This document shows, in pieces, positions 39,907 through 50,158 of a DNA stretch of 64,000 nt (positions within the stretch are counted from its first letter, which is position 1; every line of letters begins with the position of its first letter). Made by a program: the position numbers and the translations under genes. The stretch is from Dimorphilus gyrociliatus (Eukaryota; Annelida; Polychaeta; Dinophilidae). Below the pieces are notes generated by a model. That model did no database searches, was not told the DNA's origin, and saw only the letters and a program-made list of their open reading frames with translations. Where the stretch lies: assembly GCA_904063045.1 (NCBI GenBank), contig CAJFCJ010000017.1, positions 806,001 to 870,000 of the forward strand, written 5' to 3'.

Positions 39907-42687
39907 ATGGATCAAGCGCCTGAGAAAACAGAAGCAGTGGTAAGTGTTTATACACCTTCCAGGAATCAGTTTTAAAAAATTTCTAATTTGTCGTATATGA
40001 ATAGTCTGCGTTTTTTAAACTATTGAATATGTCTAACTTGCAAAAAATTGTAAACTAAAGAGCGATAATCGAGTATTTCTTCTAGATTGCCGACCCCGTG
40101 TTGGCGCAATTTGGATCAGCAGCGTCTTGGTCCTATGGGAACGAATTAATCGTCTTTGGTTCTAAATCAAGAGACGACTTGATTGACGATGGTACTAATA
40201 GAAGTACGGTGTCTCCTAAGCTGCATGCAGTAAAGTGGAATACAGATATCTATGCTACAAACTTAAGAAAAATTCTAAATGAATCGCATGGTAATGGCGT
40301 TTCAGTATATTTATAAAATCTATTAATTGAAAATTTTATAGGTACCTTTCTTGAAGCCCAAGAGATGGCGAAAGACAAGCAAACAGACACGACAGCGTAA
40401 TTTTTCATGTAAACTTATAATGTTAAATTTAAATTGCATTCCCTAGCAGATATCTTAAGATAAGTCGGGGATATCGATCTATTTTAAAGGCAAACATTGA
40501 ATGCATTAGGGATGATTTAGAAAATAGTGAGTATTATAAACTTAACAACTCCCAGAGAGATCATGTATCTTTTTAAGCACCAGCTATGGAAAATGAATCA
40601 CAAGATTTACGAAAGACTCTTGAATCTGAGCTACAAATGATTGAAATAATAGAATTAATATGGCATTTAACAGAAATTTTGTATTTGCAATCATCAACCA
40701 GTGATTGTATAGTTCCTGTCTATCAAAATTGGATATGGTCGCATTTTCAAGAGCCTTTGACATGGACTCAACATATACTGCAACAACCTATCCCAGAAAA
40801 AGATGCCCGCTATTGGGATACTGTAAGATCAATCATAATTTTGAAACTAGTTTGATAGCATTTTTCTATGTCAACAAGGTTTATGGATTAGTTCTTCAGG
40901 GCCGTACACAGCTTGTTTTTCGATTATTGTCATCACATTCACATGCAAATAATTACGCTTTTAAAACCATACTTCATTTAATTTCAATTATGCCTGAGGT
41001 CTGTCGTTTTTTTATATTTAAATACTTAAATTTTATATATATTGTTCCCAAAAAAAAACAGTTCTCCAAAAGCCGCACTCCAGGAGAATTTGACAGTGAA
41101 TGGAGAATGTGGAAAACACAATTATCAAATCTAATTTCTCAAGGCCAATTATCATCTTGTAAAAATGTTGAGCTATTAGCGAAGGTCTTAATTACTATTC
41201 TGTCCTGATTATAAAATATATTACTAAGTAATTAATGTTCTAGTTATTGATCGGTGACGAAGAAACATTGAGGACTCACTCAGAGCTATGCGACACGTGG
41301 TACGGTTATTTATTAGCAGTATTGCTGTACAAGCGTCCTACTGCTAAATTAATTGAACTACAAAATTTTACTCAAGAGTGCATTGATACTTTTGGCGGAG
41401 AAACTCAGCTGGAAAATTGGGATTTTATACTATTGGCAGCTATAGACTTAGATCTATTAAAAACAATAAAACTATGTAGTTCTAGTTTTTCTAATTGGTG
41501 GTTCCCGGCTCATCTAACTGATTTGCTATTCCATACGGGCAGATTAGACAATGAAAAGATGAAGTACGGGGAACGCTTAAGAGAATTCTTACTTTTAGAT
41601 TATGCTTCAAGTCTTTTCAGCCATGAAAGGTGATAGTTAATAAATATTGGATACACAAATTGATAACATTTCTTTGCTTCTCAGTTTATGGCAAGTTGGT
41701 GTAGCATATTTGGATGAATGCAAAGTTTATGGAAAAAGATATTTACAGCGACTTCTTGAAAATATTCCCATTCAATCAGAGTATAAAGCGCGAAAAGTTC
41801 TCAGAGTTTGTCAAGATAAAGGAATAACAGACTCATGTAAGTTCTATATTTCTGAAAAAATTTTCTACAATTAACGTATTTTCAGACCAAGTTATTTGCC
41901 GTATAATGAGTACAAAGTCTCTGAAATCTCAAAGATATAGTAATGCTTTAAATTGGGCTTTGCTCTGTAATGACGGAAAATTGTCTGCTTTAATATCTGA
42001 CCAGTAAGTAGCTCTATTTGACAGTCTTTTTTCGGTAATGAGGAAATTATATTTAATGTAATAGAATAATGAGAGAATACGAGAAGACAGGAAAATTTAC
42101 AGCCAAAGATGTTTTGAGTAATTTGGGTAAAAGAATGCTATTATGTCCTGAATTAACATTTTTGGGAAAATACTACGAATTTCACGAACTGTACTCAAAT
42201 AAGCAATTTGGAGAGTGCATTTCACTTATTGTTCAATTACTATCGTCTAATATTGCACCCAGAAAGTAAGTTTCATTCAGTATTAATGAATAATCAAACA
42301 GCATGAAATATTAATAAATCTTATTTATCTAGATACTGGTTTACTTTGATGAAAGATATTGGGCCGGTATTGAAAGAAACTCATGTTCAGTCAACAATTT
42401 TTGAAGCTAAGCAACTAGTTCATTTTGCAGCAGAATTAAGAATTGACTTTCAATTACAAAAAGAAAGCTTTGACTACAAACGTTCTGGTTTAGCGGCAAG
42501 AGATATTCGGGTAAGTTAATTCAAAAAACTAAATAATTTATTAGATCAAACAACATGTGAATTATTCATACAGACATTAAAAGAAACACAGAAAACGGTT
42601 TTGGAAACTTTAAATACCTTAATTTCAGAATATAACGTTCGATGCGTCGAATCAGTAAAAGAAAATACTGATGATATGGACATGTAA
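39907..42687 (+). CDS. NUP85: Nucleoporin NUP85
   Basis: This is a subunit of the NUP107-160 Y complex of the nuclear pore scaffold. About 11 short-intron exons encode an N-terminal beta-blade part (FGSAASWSYGNELIVFG) and then an all-helical stack. Recognisable stretches are LIWHLTEILYLQ, ARYWDTVYGLVLQGRTQ, WYGYLLAVLLYKRPTAKLIE, YLDECKVYGKRYLQRLLENI, ALNWALLCNDG and YWFTLMKDIGPVLK. The tail ends in an acidic NTDDMDM. The ATG lies in MDQAPEKTEAV just after a CCGGTATAGCCGGCG segment. Several introns keep the reading frame open for long distances, so unspliced translation looks falsely extended near 40855-41050. Confidence 0.9.
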
Positions 42688-42924
42688 ATTATTCTTTTTA
42701 AAATTTTGATTCTCATTGTCTGTATATTATTCGTGAAACATTCTCTCGTTAAGGTTTTTACAAATAGACCAAAATAAATCAAAAGTATAAGTAAACATTT
42801 TATATTTCAAATTTTTAAAAATAGTTTAAAACTAAAAAATATGAATAGTTTAAAAATTGGAAATCATTTTTCAAATATTAATAAATTAAAGACCATCAAT
42901 TTTAAATAGATATAGATATTAGTT

Positions 42925-43428
42925 ATGAATCAAGCTTTCCAAATTATATTCATTATATTACCTTTATATTCAACACCAGCAAGTCCTGCCTCTACTATTG
43001 CAGTATATTATACTCTATTTATCCTACTGAAACGTTGTCTTTTACCGAAACATCAATCTATACGCGAAAAGTGCTTTAATAGTCTAGTTTATATAATAGT
43101 CGCAGGAGTTTTAATAAATATGTTATGGGTATATCCAACACTCTGGATCTATCATTTTTTATTAAAGTGGAAGTTTGGTCATTGGATAGCTGCATTAACA
43201 AATACTTTTTCTGCCATTTTGTTATTACTTCTATACTTACCAAAACAGAATATATGGAAAAGGAGAATGATGCAAAGTGCAAAATTAAATAATTATGACA
43301 AGCCGATAATTCGAAAAAAGCGAAGCCGAGTAAACCAATACGAAGTATTGGTCAGAGAAGCAGGACTTTTCATACAAAATTGCGATGGAAAAAGGAATAG
43401 TAAAACCGATTTAGAGTCAAGCAAATAA
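42925..43428 (+). CDS. Small multi-pass membrane protein, family not recognised
   Basis: This is a single-exon frame of 167 residues. The first 16 residues are hydrophobic (NQAFQIIFIILPLY), and two to three further membrane segments follow (IAVYYTLFILLK, LVYIIVAGVLINMLWVY, IAALTNTFSAILLLLLYL). The C-terminal 60 residues are basic and hydrophilic (IRKKRSRVNQYE), probably cytosolic. The codon content and the alternation of hydrophobic and charged parts look real rather than spacer. It lies 237 bp after NUP85 on the same strand and is convergent with TRNT1. I cannot assign a function. Confidence 0.6.
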   Translation: MNQAFQIIFIILPLYSTPASPASTIAVYYTLFILLKRCLLPKHQSIREKCFNSLVYIIVAGVLINMLWVYPTLWIYHFLLKWKFGHWIAALTNTFSAILLLLLYLPKQNIWKRRMMQSAKLNNYDKPIIRKKRSRVNQYEVLVREAGLFIQNCDGKRNSKTDLESSK

Positions 43429-43564
43429 ATAGAAATATTTTGCAGTAATGGCATAGAATACAAAACAATAAATATCGATATACAGTAGATTAGTTAATAA
43501 TTCAAGAGGCTAAATGAACATTTTTTATTAATGATTTCAAAGAAATTTATAGTTATATATGAAT

Positions 43565-45020
43565 TTATTTTATTTTATCTTTTATTTTCATTGCATACTC
43601 TAAGAGTTCTTCTTCTCCGTATAAATATCTGCTTTCTTTCCACTTCTCTTTCAATTGTATTAAAATTTTACCCAATGTTGGTCCACTCTTTACTCCTCTT
43701 TCCAATAATTTATGGCCTAGATTCGGGAATTTTGGTGGAGTCCAATCACTAAACGATTTTAGAGTTTCTGAATCTCCCATATATTTTAATAGTTCCTTTA
43801 CTCTTTCAACTGTGGGCTTTGTTTCTTTCTTTGGAACTTCCAAATATATAGAATCCTGGCACCAAGTCAGACGATTTTCATCAGGGAGAAGTGTTCGATA
43901 TTTTATAATGAACCTAATAAGACCTAGCTCCTCGTTTGACATTTTCAGACGATTTTTCGCTTCAGCAGCATCTTCTTCGTCGGATAATAAGGCGGAGTAA
44001 AGAGTGATGGGAGACGGCTTGAGATCTTTAGACCTTTCGTAGACGATGTCCAATTCCTTTAGATTTCCGTTTTGTGGAAATCCTAATTAGAAAGAGAGAG
44101 AATAAATTATGTCACAATATAAGAATTTGACAGCCTCAAAACTCATTGTAATAATGCTATTTATATAAATGTTGTTAATTAAAAACTCCCTTACCAGTGT
44201 GTGTTGAAACTCCCGTGTCGTATATGACTTTAACTAGACTTGTTGCGTATTTTCCATCGAGAATTTTTTTTAGTTCTACCCATATTCTTTCACCTGAAAT
44301 ATTAGACAGACCGCTTACATTCTCTTTAATTGCCATTAGAGTCTCTGCTTCATGATTATTCTCAACTTCAGAAATTCTTCCATAAAATCGGAAATATCTC
44401 AATATTCTTAAATAATCTTCTCTGATTCTTTCACCTGCATCTCCGACAAATCTTACTTTCTTTTCTCGAAGGTCGTTTATTCCATTATAATAGTCGTAAA
44501 CAGTCCCATCAAAGCCTAGAAATAGCTGGTTAATAGTCAAATCCCTCCTTAATGCATCTAATTGCCAATCTGTTGTAAATTGTACTTCAGCATGTCGTCC
44601 ATCAGTTTCAACGTCGATTCTTAGTGTTGTTACTTCGAAATTTTCTTCATCAATTCTACACGTAATTGTACCATGTTTTTCTCCCTTAAGATTGATCATT
44701 CGTATATCCTCAGCCTTGAGAAATTCCTTCATCTGATCAGGTGTTGCTGTTGTTGCAAAATCTATATCATGTGGACTCATATTCAGTAATAGGTCACGAA
44801 CAGCACCACCAGCAATTCGTAGTTCATAATTGTGTTTTTTGAATATATCAATGAGTCTACTAAGTTGTGGTGTAAAGATATCTTGGAATAGAGAGGTTTC
44901 CAATTTTTGTGTTACCAGATTTGCTTTATAATTCATTGCCCACTTATATATTTTACCTGCTTGACTGTTGTTAGAGCTAAAGAATACTCTACTTAAGTAG
45001 CGAAGGTGATTCAATTTCAT
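43565..45020 (-). CDS. TRNT1: CCA-adding tRNA nucleotidyltransferase (TRNT1)
   Basis: This is a class II nucleotidyltransferase that adds CCA to tRNA 3' ends in mitochondria and nucleus/cytosol. There are two exons, 44195-45020 and 43565-44082 (447 residues; human 434). The N-terminus ([14 protein letters not shown]) is a plausible mitochondrial leader, with a Met in [12 protein letters not shown] offering a second start. Motifs are [20 protein letters not shown] (catalytic Asp pair), [21 protein letters not shown] and a helical C-terminus. The spliced junction reads THTG|FPQNG. It shares a 397-bp upstream region with TRMT1. Confidence 0.95.
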
Positions 45021-45417
45021 ATCATTGCATTATATTGGCAAAGAGAAATTCTGACGATAATTGAGCAATCTACTCTATCGTATATAACACGATATTCGAT
45101 TATTTATTTCGATATCGATTAAATCTTTAAAATAGAATATTAACCAATTGTTGCGAACTTTTTAAGTAATCAAGTAACTAATACTTAAACTATCAAGCCG
45201 TAATGGATGGAAAAAACTAAATAGTATATTGGAGGACTCTTAAGTAGTACGTCTCTGTTATCGCTTCTGACGATGTATCGATATTGAAGTGGAAGCGGAA
45301 ACTCTTTTCTTACCTACCGCCTATATCGACCATTACCCACGTGCAAAAACTTTAAATCATCCCAAATATAGTTTATTTTCTTACTTTCAACTCTCTTAGA
45401 TTGAAGATTGTAGAGTA
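45021..45417. promoter_or_regulatory. Bidirectional promoter region of TRNT1 and TRMT1
   Basis: This is 397 bp between divergent ATGs. It contains TCGATATCGA near 45106 and a CACGTG E-box at 45338-45343. No ETS-type ACCGGAAR site was found. Confidence 0.5.
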
Positions 45418-46875
45418 ATGGCTAGTAGTGAAACTGAACAAGAACGAATAAAAGAAGGTCTTGCCGAAGTTTTCACGACATCATCTACTTTTTATAATCC
45501 AGTTCAACAATTCAATCGTGATACAACTGTAACTGTGATAAATGGATATATAAAAAATCAGAAAGGTTCTAAAATACGTGTATTGGAAGCTTTGGCAGCA
45601 TCCGGATTAAGATCAATACGGTTTGCTAAAGAGATTCCAGGAATTTCAGAGATTGTGTGTAATGACTTCAGTACAGAAGCGGTTGAGTGTATTAAAAAAA
45701 ATATAGAATTAAATGGTGTTCAAGATATTGTAAAACCCAATTGTGAAGATGCTATGCTACTCATGCAAAAATGCAAAAAAAGAGAATTGCAATTTGATAT
45801 AGTGGATTTAGATCCATACGGATGCGCTGGTCCTTTTCTCGATGGAGCAGTTCAATGTATTAAAAACGGAGGCCTATTAGCAGTTACATGTACGGATTTG
45901 GCTATTTTATGTGGTAATGCTTTCGAGAGTTGTCATGCAAAGTACGGATCAGTTTCACTGAAATCGAAAGCTTGTCATGAACTAGCTCTTAGAATTGTAT
46001 TAAGATCTATTGAATCGGCTGCGAATCGTTATGGGCGTTACATTGAACCTTTAATCAGTATATCAGTGGATTTTTATGTTAGAATATTTGTTAAAGTTCA
46101 CTACGGAATGCAACAAGCTAAAAAAAGCGTTTGTAAACTATCTATGATATATCAGTGTTCTGGTTGTTCGTCTTTACATTTTCAACCTATGGCCACTCCG
46201 AAAACTGAGCATACATTTGCTTTTGCTAGAGGTCCACCTGTTGGGGAAACTTGTACCTTCTGTCTACATAAATTTCATTTAGGCGGTCCTATATGGTCTG
46301 ATAGAATTCATAATTTAGACTTCATAAATCAACTTCTAGTTGACTTGGCAGATCTTAAGAATCTTGGAACGAAAGAACGTATTCAAGGCATCTTCACTGT
46401 AATTAAAGAGGAGCTGCAAGATGTTCCTTTATATTATGTGTTAGATTCACTAGCTTCGACTATAAGATGTTCAGCTCCATCACAAAATGCTTTCCGATCG
46501 GCCATTTTAAATGCTGGTTATAAAGTTTCTTATTCTCACGCTGAAAAAAACTCTGTTAAGACAAATGCACCTATGTCCTTGTTGTGGGACATTTTTCGTT
46601 CATGGGTGAAAAAAAATCCAATTAGCGATAGACATTTGACAGATGGAAGTGTTGTGAAAGAGATCCTATCTAAGGAACCTCAAACTACTATAGAATTTGA
46701 TTTTCACGATCAAGCCATCCCCGATTCAAAAAAGAAAGGGCTCCTCAGGTGGCAAAAAAACCCCCAACCCGAATGGGGACCCAAAACACGAGCAAAAAAA
46801 ACGAATGAAACCCAAGCAGAGAAACGGGAGAGGAATCAAGGAAAACGAAAAAAAAGAAAATTGGAACAGTCGTGA
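45418..46875 (+). CDS. TRMT1: tRNA (guanine-26-N2) dimethyltransferase (TRMT1)
   Basis: This is an intronless 485-residue frame for the SAM-dependent enzyme making m2,2G26 in tRNA. Motifs are FYNPVQQFNRD, the SAM loop EALAASGLRSIRFAKE, CNDFS, DLDPYG and VTCTDLAILCG. A cysteine pair region (CSGCSSLH, CTFCLHKFHLGGPIW) follows. The C-terminus is Lys/Arg-rich (KRERNQGKRKKRKLEQ), a likely nuclear signal. Compared with human TRMT1 (about 659 residues) it lacks an evident mitochondrial leader and the C-terminal zinc-finger extension. The start ATG lies directly after the divergent promoter; the TRMT1 fold begins within 5 residues of it. Confidence 0.93.
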   Translation: MASSETEQERIKEGLAEVFTTSSTFYNPVQQFNRDTTVTVINGYIKNQKGSKIRVLEALAASGLRSIRFAKEIPGISEIVCNDFSTEAVECIKKNIELNGVQDIVKPNCEDAMLLMQKCKKRELQFDIVDLDPYGCAGPFLDGAVQCIKNGGLLAVTCTDLAILCGNAFESCHAKYGSVSLKSKACHELALRIVLRSIESAANRYGRYIEPLISISVDFYVRIFVKVHYGMQQAKKSVCKLSMIYQCSGCSSLHFQPMATPKTEHTFAFARGPPVGETCTFCLHKFHLGGPIWSDRIHNLDFINQLLVDLADLKNLGTKERIQGIFTVIKEELQDVPLYYVLDSLASTIRCSAPSQNAFRSAILNAGYKVSYSHAEKNSVKTNAPMSLLWDIFRSWVKKNPISDRHLTDGSVVKEILSKEPQTTIEFDFHDQAIPDSKKKGLLRWQKNPQPEWGPKTRAKKTNETQAEKRERNQGKRKKRKLEQS

Positions 46876-47150
46876 AAATTCAACCGATAAGAAATTCAAA
46901 TTGACCAAAATATTAGTATTTAATTAGTTATATTGAAAGAAAATTTTGCTATTAATTATTTATAAGATCAAGATTTAATTAAACGTATATATACACAACT
47001 AGCAACTGACTGTACAATATTTTAAGATTAAACCCTAATTTTAAATTTGATATATTAGTATACTATGTTGTATACTATAAATCGCGTATATAATCTATAC
47101 GGTTACGTAGGAAGAGAGCAAAAAATTAGTAAATATTTAATAAAGTCAAG

Positions 47151-49687
47151 TTAAATGGATTCGCCATGATCAGGTGCTAAGTGATTATTGCTGGGACTAG
47201 GCTTGGAGCTCTTTGGTGACCTAGGAAACGTTGGTGATGGCTGAACAGAAGGAGCTTTTCCGGATCGTTGAACCTGAATGCCGAAAATAGAAGCGACATT
47301 TTCCGGTAAAGCCTCATATGAACAGAGTTGTAGATAAATCGCTTCAGCTTCTTTTAACATAGGTTCGAGCTCAATCTTATATGACATATCGTTAATATGC
47401 CGTAAGATTTCCGTAAATCCAAATCTGGAATTAATTATTGTCTGCTTCGCATCTAACAGGACGGCTACGCACAGGAGCAATTGGAAATTAGGACATGGAT
47501 TCATTGTCCAATATACTTCCCACAATCGCATGATTTCAGGAAATTTGAATTCTCTTTTAAATATGATTAAAAGCCATCGAAAACAGAAATACATATTACA
47601 GGAGTCATGTTGCACTGTAAAAATCCATAAACTTTGTATAAGAACTGGATACAAGAGTTACTTTATACTTACTTAAATATCTGTAAAATTCTGGATCGTA
47701 AAATTTGATCAATGTTTGTAACTGCAATAACTGGTTTCTCATTCCTGCTTGGTCTTTGTCAAAGTTATGTTGCTGCGTAATTGAACATTTTTATCAACAT
47801 TATTATTCTCATGAGCTTTTGATTCTATGTAAAGATACTTACAACAATTTCCATAAAACCGGCAAAGCTCCAAAACGCATCTACTTCATTTTCCATCAGA
47901 GCTAATATTGGTGCGAGTAAGTCACTCATTCCCTGAACGTAACTTAGGTCGAAGTTATACATGACATACGTCATAAGTACGTCATAAAGCACGTCAACAT
48001 TTTTCTTCTCTACATAATATTCATGAGTTCTATCCGTTCTGTTTACGTCTTTATCTATATTTTGTACATGGATTACATAAAAATAATTGTAATATTCCTA
48101 AAATATCAGGTTCTTTACCGATTAAGTTCTTCATATCCCTGATCTGGGAAAATCTTGTCTCTTGCTCTTTGCTTATTGATTTCCATTGTAGTTTCATACG
48201 GAAATAGTCGTCACTTTGTTATTTTAGATAAAACTTTAAAACGTAAATAATTAATGTATTACGATTACTCTTACACTTTAGCTTTTCTTTGATCAGATCT
48301 TGATTTGTAGTTTGAATCCCAACTATAATAGCCCAACAAAAATTTCCATACCTCTTTCCTAATCGAATGATCTACGCCCTTAAAAAATTTACATACATTT
48401 AACTATATATTGACTTTTTGCTTAGAGTATTTACCCCTCTGAAAATTATATCTTTCAGATTTTCAGGGTCTTTAACACGTCCTTCAGTATCCATAAGCTT
48501 CGACCACTGTTCTGGATTTAATGGACTTTTTCTTTGAATAGGAAGTTTATCCGCTAAATCAGGAGGCTATAAGTAAACATGAACTTTAGCTAACTCTAAT
48601 AAAAGTCCCAATTCAATAAAACAAATTACTTTGTATACTCCGGTTGATACGACAGCAAATCCATTTTGATCAAAATCATCCTCAATAGAGACATACATTT
48701 CTTCATTCTGGTTAACTATATCTTCCATATTTCCTACACTATTCGAATTAGGAGAAAGAAATTTTTCGATAGTGTCCTTCACTCTACTAATTTTAGCAAA
48801 GCCTTGTGTGATTCCCTACAAGCCGTACATTGTAGTTATTTAATGTGGGAAAAGTAATGATTAATGAAAAATCATACCTGAATTGAGGAACGCTGATCAG
48901 ACATAACGTCCAATTCTTCGAGAGACTTATATAGCGCTTTACTGTTATCTTTAACAATAAATAAGGTTTGATCTTTTTGTTCGTAGCTGATGTGCTGTTT
49001 CATAGCCGATAAAAAATCACTTGTTCCTCCTCGATGAAAATGTAATGCAGGGTAAGTCGTTCCACAATTAAGAATAAATATTAAGAAAGGTATCCCACTA
49101 GTCGGTTTTGACTTTTTAAATGATCGTAAATCTTGAATATTAAAATTAATAATATGGCTATGTGGAATAGGTAAATGCCCTTTGTTTGTAGCAGACGTTC
49201 CATTAGATTGTTGACTTTGCCCTGAAGTTTAGTTACAGAAGATCAATTATATTTTTAAATACTAAAACAAGAAATTTCAACCTTGATTATTTCTTTGGAC
49301 GCCAACTACCTCCCATTCGTCATGCTTCTCTTTAGGTTGATAGGGTTGCCACTCGATAAACACACCATGTGACTAATAATTTTTTGGTATATTTGTTTAA
49401 TTTACGTTTAGGTTTGTCTAACAAATTGTAACTTACATTTTTGAAAATTACTAATTTTCCGTCGCTTACTGACTCTGAATCATTATTTTGCCTGACATGT
49501 GTCCTAATGAAGACGCTTGGAGTTTGGTGTAGAATCTGAATTTGTAAGTTTAAAAATAATTTTTTTCATGATTAATAATCGTAACATCTTTAAATTTTTA
49601 TTCGATACTAGTTGGTTTGGGAAATTAGCGAATTTAACAAAAATTAAACGTAATAATAGGTAAGAAACTACAAACCTTCTTTTCCAT
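47151..49687 (-). CDS. TBC1D15: TBC-domain Rab GTPase-activating protein (TBC1D15/17)
   Basis: This is a RAB7-type GAP (GYP7 family) acting at mitochondria and late endosomes. About 10 exons run from ATG 49687 (MEKK, then ILHQTPSVFIRTHVRQNND). An N-terminal PH-like DUF3548 region (GVFIEWQPYQPKEKHDEWEV) precedes the TBC domain. That domain has DVNRTDRT (arginine finger), YVQGMSDLLAPILALMENE (glutamine finger) and FCFRWLLIIFKREFKFPEIM. The C-terminus after FGFTEILRHIND is Ser/Pro-rich (SPTFPRSPKSSKPSP). It could equally be called TBC1D17, since a pre-duplication invertebrate gene is co-orthologous to both. It is convergent with TRMT1 and divergent from SLC30A9. Confidence 0.93.
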
Positions 49688-50158
49688 TATTGTTTTTCTA
49701 CGTCATTTGCAGAGAAACCTCAGCCCGGTGGGATTCCGGAAACGAGCCTCGTTTTGGTTTCAGTCGCACACAAAATATTCATTGAAAAAATTCTCGTTTT
49801 TGTCGAAATTTTATGTTTATTCAAATATAAAATTTAATTTGAAACTTGTGGCCAGAACGATTAGATTTTACTTTTAATGCGAAGTAGGTATATATTTAAG
49901 AAATGTTTGTTAAACTGTTGATTTTCCCATTATTTTGAACAAAACATCACTAGTCAGGCAAGAAAAATATCACTGACCATGTTTTATTTGACTTCTAAGA
50001 AAAAATATCACAAAATACCAAAGAGCTGGTATTTAATTGTTCATTTGACTATTAACAAATACTTTTCTAAAATTGATAACAGAAATTCAACCAATAAAAA
50101 GGATTGTATGAGAACAGAAAAAGTTTAACTACAGACGAATGGTTTTATCGAACTAGAT
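49688..50158. promoter_or_regulatory. Divergent region of TBC1D15 and SLC30A9
   Basis: This is 471 bp without an exon. A TCCGGAAA site (49735-49742) and a TACGTCA half-CRE (49700-49706) lie within 60 bp of the TBC1D15 ATG. Confidence 0.45.
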
